In this document: in pieces, positions 1 through 12,257 of the stretch
Layout: every line of letters begins with the position of its first letter
How positions within the stretch are numbered: the first letter of the stretch is position 1
Assembly (NCBI GenBank): GCA_945487905.1
Contig: CALYTW010000002.1
Location: 1 to 64,000, forward strand
DNA: 64,000 nucleotides
Source: an uncultured cyanobacterium
GTDB taxonomy: Bacteria; Cyanobacteriota; Vampirovibrionia; Gastranaerophilales; Gastranaerophilaceae
Direction of reading: 5' to 3'
Translations under genes and position numbers: made by a program
Notes under the pieces: generated by a model
Databases searched by the model: none
Seen by the model: the letters and a program-made list of their open reading frames with translations, nothing else
What the model was told of the DNA's origin: nothing

Positions 1-117
1 CCGCCCCTCTTTTAATCTATAATAGCTAAATATATATTTGGAATCGGAACCTGAGATTCCTCTCTTGCAAGTTCTGTATCCATAATTTTAATAATTTGTT
101 CTTTATATATTTGCCCT

Positions 118-2577
<2,460 letters not shown>

Positions 2578-2625
2578 CTATACATTGATTGTATCACAAA
2601 AGAAATTTTTTTAAAATCAAACACA

Positions 2626-2651
2626 AAAAAAGAAGGACAAAACCTTCTTTT
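2626..2651. terminator. Hairpin AAAAAGAAGG-ACAAAA-CCTTCTTTTT, longer T-run on the minus strand
   Basis: Inverted repeat read directly; lies between divergent gyrB and ispE. Confidence 0.6.
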
Positions 2652-2794
2652 TAAAAAGCGTAAGCCGATTACAAGCATAATGCTGATTCTTTTTTTAAAA
2701 AGTCGAATACGACGATACACTAGCTGTCCCCGACTTACATTTATATTGTAACATTCGATTCATGTCCTCATAATATCCCTAAGAATTAATTCTT

Positions 2795-2803
2795 TGGTAT
2801 AAT
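2795..2803 (+). promoter_or_regulatory. Extended -10 (TGGTATAAT) immediately upstream of the ispE ATG
   Basis: TATAAT at 2798-2803, ATG at 2810. Confidence 0.55.
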
Positions 2804-2809
2804 TTACCT

Positions 2810-3655
2810 ATGAAAGATATAAAAATTAAATGTCCAGCAAAAATAAATTTGACTCTTGAAGTGGTTAACAGGAGGGCTGACGGCTTTCATAACATAAAAA
2901 GTATTATGCAGTTGATAAGCCTGTATGATTTTTTGACAATTAAAATCGGGCATGCCGATTCTAACAAAATTACACTTGACGGAAACTGCACTGAAATACC
3001 ATACAACGAAAAAAATCTTGTTTATAAAGCCTGCGATTTATTTTTAAAAGAATCCGAAATTAAAAACTGCGAAATTAAAATTTTTATAGAAAAAAATATT
3101 CCGATTTCTGCCGGACTTGCCGGCGGAAGCACCGATGCTGCAGGTACTTTGTACGGATTAAACAAATTATTAAATACTTTTGATAATCACAAACTCAATG
3201 AATTATGCGCCAGACTGGGTTCAGATTTGAATGTTTGCCTAAACGGAGGCTGTGTACTCGCAACCTCAAGAGGAGAAGTAACACAATCCATGCCGGTTAT
3301 AAACAGACCTGTAACTCTGGTTAAACCGATACATCTCGGAATTTCCGCAAAAGAAGCTTATACCAAATATTCAGAAAAAAAATTTAAACCTAAGAACAAT
3401 ATGACTGAAAAAATGATTGAAGCACTGACAAATAAACAAGATATCGAACCATATTTATATAATGACCTCGAATATGCGGTTTTTGATGACTATAAAGAGC
3501 TTCAGGAAATAAAAAAAGCCTATCCGAACGCAATTATGTCAGGCTCAGGCTCTACATACTTTGTCTTGGAAAATATTGAAAAATCAACATTAGGCAGCGA
3601 ATATATTTTAATAAACAATATTGAATTTATAAAAAACGGAGTCAATATTGCCTAA
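2810..3655 (+). CDS. ispE: 4-diphosphocytidyl-2-C-methyl-D-erythritol kinase
   Basis: GHMP kinase motifs: CPAKINLTLEV, PISAGLAGGSTDAAGTL, SGSGSTYF. Confidence 0.93.
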   Translation: MKDIKIKCPAKINLTLEVVNRRADGFHNIKSIMQLISLYDFLTIKIGHADSNKITLDGNCTEIPYNEKNLVYKACDLFLKESEIKNCEIKIFIEKNIPISAGLAGGSTDAAGTLYGLNKLLNTFDNHKLNELCARLGSDLNVCLNGGCVLATSRGEVTQSMPVINRPVTLVKPIHLGISAKEAYTKYSEKKFKPKNNMTEKMIEALTNKQDIEPYLYNDLEYAVFDDYKELQEIKKAYPNAIMSGSGSTYFVLENIEKSTLGSEYILINNIEFIKNGVNIA

Positions 3656-3656
3656 G

Positions 3657-4433
3657 TTATGCAGCTTTGTCATATTTTGAAGCATACTCAACAAGTGCCT
3701 TATAAATATCCTTGTGAATTTTACCTTCTAAAACCTCTTTATACAAAATCAAAAGCGATTCTATTTTGCTTAGTCTTCTACGGTAAACCCTTGCTTCCCT
3801 TAAAGCACTGTATTTATCCGCCGTTGATATTATTTGAACTCCTAAATCCGGAATATGCTCATCAGATTTAATCATAGGATAACCTGAGTGTTTAAGATTT
3901 TGGTGATGATATTTAACCAAATCCAGAGTTTCTTCACTTATATTCTGAGTTTTTAAAAGCTCATACCCGAGCATAGAATGAATGTTCATTATTGCCCGCT
4001 CTTTTTTGTTGAGCTTTGCAGGTTTGTTTAAAACCTTTGAAGGAATAAGAACTTTTCCTAAATCATGAAGCATAGATGCTTCTTTTATAGTATCCTCACT
4101 AATAAGAGAACGTAAATTTGCAGAAAGCTTTGAATAAATACCCATTGCGACTTTGCATGTGTCGTTCATATGACCGCCCGCCAGCTCCATTAAAGTTTTT
4201 GTATCAATGCAGGGTTTTATCCTGTATCGTTCCAAAATCCTTGATACTGTAGGATTAAGCCTTATCATTCGTCTTACCGCAGCCTTTTGAAGCTTTTCTT
4301 CTTTGCCTGATTTTAATGATATTTCCCCGTCGAAATTTTTATATACAAAAAAGCTGTGACCGCTAATTTGTACGGCACCTAAAAGCTGCATTTCGTATTT
4401 ATCTTTTTTGTGGGACTTGAACAGAAACATCAT
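3657..4433 (-). CDS. HD / HD-GYP-like phosphohydrolase domain protein
   Basis: ASMLHDLGKVLIP, H..LGYELL, YHHQNLKHSGYP. Confidence 0.75.
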   Translation of the reverse strand: MMFLFKSHKKDKYEMQLLGAVQISGHSFFVYKNFDGEISLKSGKEEKLQKAAVRRMIRLNPTVSRILERYRIKPCIDTKTLMELAGGHMNDTCKVAMGIYSKLSANLRSLISEDTIKEASMLHDLGKVLIPSKVLNKPAKLNKKERAIMNIHSMLGYELLKTQNISEETLDLVKYHHQNLKHSGYPMIKSDEHIPDLGVQIISTADKYSALREARVYRRRLSKIESLLILYKEVLEGKIHKDIYKALVEYASKYDKAA

Positions 4434-4478
4434 TTTCTCATTAAGGGGTTAGTATAAATTCATAAAACTTCACACAAC

Positions 4479-4496
4479 TTAACAATAGTTTACAAT
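4479..4496 (+). promoter_or_regulatory. HLR1-like direct repeat TTAACAAT-AG-TTTACAAT
   Basis: 10-bp-period direct repeat upstream of 3657..4433. Confidence 0.45.
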
Positions 4497-4536
4497 ATTT
4501 TTCATCAAATTGCAAGTATTAATTACATGAAAGATT

Positions 4537-5208
4537 TTATTTAGAATGAGGCTGTTTTTCCTGTTTCATAACAAGCTTTAATTCTACACGCCTGCTTTTA
4601 TCATAATTTTCTTTTCCGTTTTCAATTACAGGGCTTGAAAAACTTGCACCCTCGACAATAATCATTTTTCTCAATCTGTTGCCGTTTACTTTGTTATACG
4701 ACGTGTTTGTCATATAATTTGCGACTTCATAAGCTCTTTTAAGCGACAATTCCATATTTTTCATATACTGTTCATCGTCTGAATATTTACCTTTAAAGGT
4801 TTGAGAATCTGTGTGCCCTTGTATAATAATTTTATCTATATTCTTATCCAAATAACTATTTGAAAACAGTGAATTAAAATATGCCGGTGCAAATTTATCC
4901 AGATATTGCTTTCCTTTTTGAGAGAGTTCATAACTGTTAAGGTCAAAAAGCTCTAAATCCGAAATTTTTACAACACCTGAAATCAAATCAACCGTAGCTT
5001 TAATGGACTCATTTTTTAGCGATTCATACAGCGATTTTGTTGCATTTTCCTGAGCAAGTGTTTGTTCAAACTGTTTAATGTGTCCGGTTAGAAATGCATA
5101 GAAAAACATCACTATAAACACAAGTACCAAACCTGTCATCAAGTCTGTCATTGTAATCCAAAATATATTACCTGTTTCGTATTCTTTCGTTCTACGTTTA
5201 ATTCTCAT
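4537..5208 (-). CDS. ZorB/MotB-like protein (N-terminal TM + C-terminal OmpA-like domain)
   Basis: FWITMTDLMTGLVLVFIVMFFY TM segment; OmpA-like IIIQGHTDSQTF...SRRVELKL. Confidence 0.75.
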   Translation of the reverse strand: MRIKRRTKEYETGNIFWITMTDLMTGLVLVFIVMFFYAFLTGHIKQFEQTLAQENATKSLYESLKNESIKATVDLISGVVKISDLELFDLNSYELSQKGKQYLDKFAPAYFNSLFSNSYLDKNIDKIIIQGHTDSQTFKGKYSDDEQYMKNMELSLKRAYEVANYMTNTSYNKVNGNRLRKMIIVEGASFSSPVIENGKENYDKSRRVELKLVMKQEKQPHSK

Positions 5209-5217
5209 TTTAACCTA

Positions 5218-6096
5218 TTAAAACAGTTTATCTACAACATCTCCGTTCCCGCCGTTCTTGCCAAAGTTTTCATTCAGCTTATTCAGGCTGTAAAGTATAT
5301 TTTCAAGGTATGGTGTTGTAATCTCTCCCATTGATTTTACCACGGCTGAGGCTAAATTTTCCGGCATGGATTTCAGATATAATTCATTACTGTGAGTTTG
5401 ATTTTTTGATTCTTTAACCAAATCTATGAGGAACTGTTCGCTTGTACAAATATCAAACAATCGTATAAATTCTTTCTGAATTGCAATATAATATTTCTTG
5501 CATTTAACATTGTATAAAGTCTTTTCCAAAAACATAAACAAAAGAGAATAGCCGACCGCAAACACCGAACACAACGCTGCAACCTGAATATTTGCTATCA
5601 AAGCGTTTAAAGAAGACTCCGCCGCATTATAAGAAAGGTCTACTGCCGTAAATGCCATTGCCATTTTTAAAAAAGTAAAAAACGGCCCTAAGCCTGTTAA
5701 AATTGTAGGCATTGTTTGTATAAACCTGTAATTTAATTTCGTATTAATTAAAGATTCTTCATTAAAGAAATACGATGCATCAACCGTTAAATAGATTTCC
5801 GGCTTATAATCGGCATTTGTATTTTGAGATGCACTAAAAATCTTATCCGGAAATATCAAAGCCTTTTTCATATCCTCCCAAGATATTGAAGTATATGAAT
5901 TTCCGTTCATATATTCATCCAGTTGATTAAATCTGTAGGAAATCTCTTTTTTATTTAACGATTGTAAAAATTTGTAAACCGCACCCAAGTTTTTTTCGAT
6001 TTTTGTATAATTTACAAGAACCATAAAGACAAAACAAATAAAAATAGATGTAATTATTATAATTGCGGGCTCTGTAATTATTGATATAAAGTTCAT
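5218..6096 (-). CDS. ZorA/MotA-like membrane protein
   Basis: FFNEESLINTKLNYRFIQTMPTILTGLGPFFTFLKM resembles the ZorA core; ORF runs to 6126 but GAGGAG precedes the ATG at 6096. Confidence 0.65.
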   Translation of the reverse strand: MNFISIITEPAIIIITSIFICFVFMVLVNYTKIEKNLGAVYKFLQSLNKKEISYRFNQLDEYMNGNSYTSISWEDMKKALIFPDKIFSASQNTNADYKPEIYLTVDASYFFNEESLINTKLNYRFIQTMPTILTGLGPFFTFLKMAMAFTAVDLSYNAAESSLNALIANIQVAALCSVFAVGYSLLFMFLEKTLYNVKCKKYYIAIQKEFIRLFDICTSEQFLIDLVKESKNQTHSNELYLKSMPENLASAVVKSMGEITTPYLENILYSLNKLNENFGKNGGNGDVVDKLF

Positions 6097-6188
6097 AAAT
6101 TCTCCTCTTAAATTACCCGTATTCAATTATATCAGTTTTTGCTTTATAATGGAACAGGAATAAATTAAAAAGTTGAGATTTGAGCTGA

Positions 6189-9100
6189 ATGGAATGTCCT
6201 AAATGTCACAGCATAATAGATGATAAGCAGACTGTTTGTCCAAAATGCAGCAAAGTATTGCTTCTTGAGTGTCCGAATTGTCATTCGCTTGAAGATACTG
6301 CCACATGTAGTCAATGCGGATACAAAATTCTTATCAAATGTTCAAAATGCGGAAGAATAAACCCTTCCATTAATGATTTATGCGTTAAATGCGGATTTCC
6401 GACAAAAACTTCTCTTGCTTATCAGGAATGTGAATCTGATGACATCGCTTCTGTTGTCATAAAATTTAACAATCTCAAAAAAATAAGAAGGCTGTTACAA
6501 TCTAAAGATTTGTATGAAAAGTTTTATTTTAAACTGAAGAATCTTTTGCTTGCTCAAATTAAAAATACTGAAGGTTTGTTTATTACCTACGGAGAGACTT
6601 TTGTAGTTAATTTTAATAAAGAGCTTTCTTTCCCGACATCTTCGAATAAAGCCGTAAGATTTTCTTTAAAATTAGCTAATTCATTTACACAGCTGAACTC
6701 TAATATATTGGAGGCATTAAGAACACCTCTCGGACTTAATATAACAATTGTCAAAAAATCTGCAGAAGATTTGCAAGAACTTCATACGTTTGAAAATAAC
6801 GTAAAGCTTTTGAACATAAAAAAAGATGTAAAAAAATATCTTAAAGGAACTCAAATAATTATCGATCAAAATGTTTGGGACGAGATTAATAAAGATTACA
6901 AGACAGATTCTTTATATTCGCTGGAAGAAAACGGAACAACAACCACTTTTTACGAAATAGTCTTGGACCCCTATGTTTTACCGCCGGAAAGCGAAAATGA
7001 TAACGGTACAATAAATGCGGTACAATATGTACTTAGCAAAAAACCGCCAAAAGAAAAGGAAAATGTCGACATTTATTCTTTTAAAGTGTTTGATATTAAT
7101 GCAAAATGCAATTTTGATAAGGTTTCGGCGGTTGCTTTAAATGAAAAGCTTCGAACGCTTGATTTAAACAAAAACGGGAAAATAATATCTTTACGCTCAA
7201 AACCAGAACTTTCGGCTGATTTATGTGAAATCGCCAACTTTTATAAAAAACATGGGTTTCGAACAATTATTGTTAATTGTACAGAAGAAATGAACTATAA
7301 ACCGTGGGGATTTTTTGAAAGAATTTTCAAAGAATACTACGGATTGCCCGCATTAAGCATAAAGAATTCAGACAACATCAACCCTGAACACCGAAAAGCT
7401 TTTGGTTCGCTTTTTGATTTTTGTGCCGGAAAAGCAGTAAAAGCATCTTCTCCTGAAGATGCAAGATTCAATTATATTGAATTGTGGAGCAAGTTTTTAT
7501 CAATACTTTCAAAAACCGTAATTTTAGTTAACAACTTTGATGCTATTGACGACACGTCAATTCAAACACTTAGTTTGTATTTTGACAGGTATCTTAATGT
7601 TAAACCGAACTTTGTATTTGTTACATCAGATACTGTCTCGGTTCATTCAAAGATAAAAAGTCTTATACAAACTAAATTATACACCGAACTTACGCTTGTT
7701 TCGTCATCTTTTTCAAATTGTTTATCCTCTATAAAAGCTGATGCATCTGATTTTATAGGCTCTTTTTACTTTGAAAAAATACAGGAAAATTTTAACGGCT
7801 CATACCTTTATTTTAAATACGCACTGGACTACCTGACAGAAACAGGTGTATTGATAAACTTTGAAAATAAATTACTTGTTAAAGATTCGAAATCCGTAGT
7901 TATACCGAATGATTTAAAGGATTTATGCAAAACAAGAATAAAACATTTTGCAAAAAATTCCGATGTATATTGTATATTGGTTTATTTGTCTATGCTTGAT
8001 TCAAGGATTGATACGAAACTTCTTGAATCACTCGGGGTAAACAATCTAAAAGAAAATATTAAAGTTTTAACTGATGCAAAGATTGCATATTTATCGGGAA
8101 ATATTCTGGAGATTTATAATTACAACTTGTTAAAAGATTGCATATTATCTCTTGCTAACGACAATAAGGAAAAAGAATTTGTCAATAAACTTCTTTCTGT
8201 AATCGAAAATTCAAATGCCGATATAACAACAAAGGCACTTCTTTTAGGCAGAATTAAATCGTTTGAAGCAGAATACTTGAAACTCTGTGACAATGCTGAC
8301 TTTGCAATTCTAACAGGAGATTTTGATGCTTATTTAAAAAATTGCTTGGGATTTTTGTCATTAATAGAAAGCGTTGATTCAAACATTTCACAAATTGATA
8401 TTGAAAACAGAAAAAAAGATGTTTACAACAGTATTCTATTGTATTTGTACAGTTATGCGCCGGATAAGATTTATTTCATAGAAAACATTCTCCTTATGGA
8501 TGCAATAAATAGCAACGATGATGAAAAGATTGTTAAACTTTCCAATTTAATGCTTCAGGGAGCCTTGATATCTTCAAATTATACTGATGCTCTTGGACTT
8601 TTACACAATATTTTATCCAGAATGGAACATCCTACAATACTTGTAGACGGAGCTGTTAATACTAAGTTTTTACTGCTTTCGCTTGTTAATATAGAAATTT
8701 TGTATAATATAGGAAGTTTTAAAGAGTGTTATGAAACCGCTCTTGAGATTTTGTCCGTGATAAGAATGGATATTATTGATAAGATAAAACCGGCTTCCTT
8801 CTCGACAAATCTGTTTGTTTCTCACGTTATGGAAACTATGAGACTTGCCTGTTTTGCAAAGCTTTACCTTATGGATGATGGGCTGGAGGAATTTTTTGAC
8901 ACCATAAACAATTCTCTCAGCACAGATCTTCCGGAAAAGGATTGTATTTTGGCAATTAGAGATTATCTTGCCGGGAAAATATATAATATCGGCAATATTG
9001 AAGAATATTCCGCATTTTCAAAAGTAATCTTTTTAATATTACAGGAAATTTCCAACCTAAAAGATGATTACAAAAAATTTGCCCAAAATATTTATCAGGC

Positions 9101-9506
9101 AAAACTGCTTTCCGATGAACTTCATCAGCAGGAAATCAAGTATTTCTGCGATTTACTGATAGCTTATGCCTACTCAAAAATAGGCATTACGGTTAAAGCT
9201 GAGGCAATATATCATGATGTTATAAAAAAGTCAGATAAATCTGCAATATTTAACATTCTTATTATCGCAAAATATTTTAATGCTCTTTTATTAAAAGATT
9301 CTAACCCTGAAAAAGCATTGTCGGAATTGAGCAATTCTCTTGATTTAATAAGAAAAAATGATAATCAAGCTGTAATACTATATGTATTGCTTGAAAAGCT
9401 ATACATTAAAATTGTTAATGAACAAAATCACAGCTCAATCGACCCTGGTACCGAACAAAAAAAGTTTGAACAGTACGCAGAATCTCTTAAACTACTGGTT
9501 GAATAA
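6189..9506 (+). CDS. Zinc-ribbon protein with degenerate cyclase-like and STAND/AAA-like regions and a helical repeat C-terminus
   Basis: Repeated CxxC pairs at N-terminus; cyclase-like layout; Walker-B-like VILVNNFDAIDD without a P-loop. Confidence 0.6.
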   Translation: MECPKCHSIIDDKQTVCPKCSKVLLLECPNCHSLEDTATCSQCGYKILIKCSKCGRINPSINDLCVKCGFPTKTSLAYQECESDDIASVVIKFNNLKKIRRLLQSKDLYEKFYFKLKNLLLAQIKNTEGLFITYGETFVVNFNKELSFPTSSNKAVRFSLKLANSFTQLNSNILEALRTPLGLNITIVKKSAEDLQELHTFENNVKLLNIKKDVKKYLKGTQIIIDQNVWDEINKDYKTDSLYSLEENGTTTTFYEIVLDPYVLPPESENDNGTINAVQYVLSKKPPKEKENVDIYSFKVFDINAKCNFDKVSAVALNEKLRTLDLNKNGKIISLRSKPELSADLCEIANFYKKHGFRTIIVNCTEEMNYKPWGFFERIFKEYYGLPALSIKNSDNINPEHRKAFGSLFDFCAGKAVKASSPEDARFNYIELWSKFLSILSKTVILVNNFDAIDDTSIQTLSLYFDRYLNVKPNFVFVTSDTVSVHSKIKSLIQTKLYTELTLVSSSFSNCLSSIKADASDFIGSFYFEKIQENFNGSYLYFKYALDYLTETGVLINFENKLLVKDSKSVVIPNDLKDLCKTRIKHFAKNSDVYCILVYLSMLDSRIDTKLLESLGVNNLKENIKVLTDAKIAYLSGNILEIYNYNLLKDCILSLANDNKEKEFVNKLLSVIENSNADITTKALLLGRIKSFEAEYLKLCDNADFAILTGDFDAYLKNCLGFLSLIESVDSNISQIDIENRKKDVYNSILLYLYSYAPDKIYFIENILLMDAINSNDDEKIVKLSNLMLQGALISSNYTDALGLLHNILSRMEHPTILVDGAVNTKFLLLSLVNIEILYNIGSFKECYETALEILSVIRMDIIDKIKPASFSTNLFVSHVMETMRLACFAKLYLMDDGLEEFFDTINNSLSTDLPEKDCILAIRDYLAGKIYNIGNIEEYSAFSKVIFLILQEISNLKDDYKKFAQNIYQAKLLSDELHQQEIKYFCDLLIAYAYSKIGITVKAEAIYHDVIKKSDKSAIFNILIIAKYFNALLLKDSNPEKALSELSNSLDLIRKNDNQAVILYVLLEKLYIKIVNEQNHSSIDPGTEQKKFEQYAESLKLLVE

Positions 9507-9507
9507 T

Positions 9508-9600
9508 TTAACATTCAAACCTTTTTTCAAAAAATGCAGGCAATCCCACAAATGCCAGATAGCATAGACCTCCGAATAATATTAAGTTTAGAATTTCCAT
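9508..9600 (-). CDS. Small 30-aa predicted membrane protein MEILNLILFGGLCYLAFVGLPAFFEKRFEC
   Basis: Manual translation; AAGGAG before the ATG, one hydrophobic segment; not in ORF track. Confidence 0.55.
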   Translation of the reverse strand: MEILNLILFGGLCYLAFVGLPAFFEKRFEC

Positions 9601-9678
9601 GACAAAATCTCCTTTTCATATGCCTATATCTCTTAAATTCCACATCAGACAAAATTTATAACCATGCATTTAATATTT

Positions 9679-9696
9679 GTTACAAAAGTTTACAAC
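9679..9696 (+). promoter_or_regulatory. HLR1-like direct repeat GTTACAAA-AG-TTTACAAC
   Basis: 10-bp-period repeat between divergent 9508..9600(-) and 9755..10399(+). Confidence 0.5.
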
Positions 9697-9754
9697 TAGA
9701 AGTTTACACACATACCATTTTGAGTGTACAATCATGCTAAGGAGACTTTATACT

Positions 9755-10399
9755 TTGTCAAAAGGATACGAAAATTTTAATAATTCAGAAACTTCCTTTA
9801 GAAAATCTTCGCTTATACAAGAGCGTATAGGTCTTGTTTCTACGCATATGTACAAACAATTTCTGGATTATCAGCATGCTACCATGAATACTACCGAAAT
9901 CTTTTCGGAAATGATTGACAATTTGAAAGCAATTACGGATTCTCTTAAACAATCCTTCGCATCAAGAGGAATAACAACAGAAAATATTTTTGTAGAACAT
10001 GACAAAGAAAAAAGTGTGGCTGTAATAAATATTTTATGGCACACAATTAGTTTTACAACAAGATGCAACTATGAACCTCAGGCACTGTTTAGAGAAGGTG
10101 CATCTCCTATGTTTTCGGGGCGTATAATGGCAATCAGCGGAAATTATAACGAACTTATGGAAGGTACAAAAACAAGAAGCGACATGATGGCAAGACTTCT
10201 GGACAAAGAAGTTGCCTCCTTGTTTGTTCCCGCAGACAAAACTCAAAATTCAATATTTAAAATCAGACATTTATCCAACAGAGAATTTTTCCTAAACTCT
10301 GCCGATGCTTCAAGAGAGTTTGTATTAAAAGTTATTGAAACTATCTGTGGTGGCGGTTTGTACCACGAAGAAGGATCAAGAAAGAGTTTTAATATTTAG
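9755..10399 (+). CDS. Conserved hypothetical protein, probable TTG start
   Basis: In-frame TTG at 9755 preceded by AAGGAG at 9739-9744; ORF track starts at 9677. Confidence 0.6.
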   Translation: MSKGYENFNNSETSFRKSSLIQERIGLVSTHMYKQFLDYQHATMNTTEIFSEMIDNLKAITDSLKQSFASRGITTENIFVEHDKEKSVAVINILWHTISFTTRCNYEPQALFREGASPMFSGRIMAISGNYNELMEGTKTRSDMMARLLDKEVASLFVPADKTQNSIFKIRHLSNREFFLNSADASREFVLKVIETICGGGLYHEEGSRKSFNI

Positions 10400-12081
10400 A
10401 TTTTATTCTTTTCTGTCCTTAAAGCTTTTGACCGTAAATCTCTGTGATAAGTTATTGCAAATCTGTGGGCTTCATCACGAATTCTTTGAATCAAATACAA
10501 AGCATTTGATTCTCTTGGCAGAAGTATTGATTTTGATTGGTTTGGAAGAAAGACTTCTTCTTCACGTTTTGCCAGTGATACAAAATCTATCCCGTCCTTT
10601 CCTGCTTTTATCCCCATATCTTTGACTATTTGCATTACACTCGAAAGCTGTCCTTTTCCTCCGTCAATTATTATCAAGTCAGGTTTTTCCCACTTTAGTT
10701 CGCCTAAATGAGAAAGTCTGCGTGACAAAACTTCTTTCATTGAAAGAAAATCATCTGGTTTGCCTTCTGTCATGCGAATTTTGAATTTTCTATATGCTGT
10801 TTTTTTAGGTAATCCGTTTTGGAACACAACCATAGATGCAACCGTATTTGTTCCCTGAATATGAGAAATATCATAACACTCAATCCTGTTCGGAAAATTT
10901 TCCAGTTTTAATTTTTCAACAAGATACGAACCAACTTCATTGAAGTCATCCCTAATTTCAGCCATTTTTTTTAGCTTTGCATTTTCTAAAATATTTTCTG
11001 CATTTTTAACCGCCAAGTCATACAGTTCGCTATATTTACCCCTACCCCTGCCATAGTTTATTGTTATCTTTTTGCCGGAAATAATTTTTAGCCAGTCCTC
11101 ATATAACTCTTTTTCTCCAACTTCTTCAAGATCTTTTGAAATAATTTTGTCGGGAAACTCCAATTTTAAATTTGTATAATAATCCCTGAAAAAGGTTTCA
11201 AAGTATTCGGTTTTATCAATGTTATCAACAAAATACGTAAAGGCCTTTTTGTCTATTAGTCTGCCTTCCCGAATCATCATAATTACAATTGCCAGAATTC
11301 CGTCTTCATACAAAACGGAAAGCACATCTTCATTAAGTTTTGTATTCTCATAAACAACTTTTTGCCGCTCAAGAGTCTTTTGCAAATCCAAATAACTGTC
11401 TCTCATTTTAGCAGCTTTTTCAAACTGTTCGTTTTCGGCATATATCTTCATCTGCTCCTTAATTTGTTTCAAAAGTTCAGACTGTTTCCCGCTCAAAAAT
11501 AACTCAACTTGTTTAATCAGTTTTTGATATTCATCAGGAGTAACTTTGCCCTGACAGGGAGCAAGGCATTTGCCTATGTGATAATAAAGACAGGGTCTGT
11601 TTGAAAACTTCGGAGTTTTGCATTGTTTTAAAGGAAATATCTTTTTTAAAAAATCCAAAGTTGAGTGCATTGCCCTTATATCAGTATAAGGTCCGTAAAA
11701 TTTACCCTTATCTGGATTAAGGTTCTTTTTGCGAACTATTTGAATTCTCGGAAAATTCTCATCAGTTATTAAAAAGTACGGATATTTTTTGTCATCCTTA
11801 AGCAATATATTATATTTCGGTTTATGTTTTTTTATCAAATGTGATTCTAAAATCAACGCTTCGACTTCTGAATCCGTAATTATGTACTCCAGTTTTTCTA
11901 TCTGAGAAACAAGAACATTTGTTTTTACGCTGTCGTGCTGTTTATGAAAATAACTGTAAACACGACGTTTTAAATTCTTTGCTTTTCCGATATAAATAAT
12001 AGTACCGTCTTTGTCATAGTATATATAACATCCTGGCTGTTACGGCACAAGTTTTATTGTTTGATTCAGAATTTCGTTCAT
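10396..12081 (-). pseudogene. uvrC: Excinuclease ABC subunit C with in-frame TAA near the N-terminus
   Basis: ALILESHLIKKHKPKYNILLKDDKKYPYF and C-terminal RNase H-like part intact; GIY-YIG region (YIYYDKDGTIIYIGKAKNLKRRV) in frame but after a stop at 12040-12042; ATG at 12081. Confidence 0.75.
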
Positions 12082-12257
12082 AATGTTATTATACAACATT
12101 TGCTATATTCGTTTTAACTACTTGATTATTTTTAAAAATGTATTATAATAATTATATTCGGTTTAATTACCGTTTATTTTTATTGATTCTCATTATTATT
12201 GACAGGATTTTTAGATTAGTGAAATTTTTATTTATTGTGGTTAAGAGGCTTTAGATT

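Noticed and set aside
4537-6126. Complete Zorya defence system
   Set aside because: No ZorC, ZorD helicase or ZorE nuclease in the neighbourhood; only the AB-like pair is supported.
9382-9567. ORF 9382..9567 (+)
   Set aside because: Overlaps the 3' end of the 1105-aa gene and lies opposite the better supported 30-aa minus-strand ORF.
12040-12042. TAA recoding (alternative genetic code) to explain the uvrC stop
   Set aside because: Many well-identified genes here terminate with TAA at the expected C-terminus, so TAA is a normal stop.
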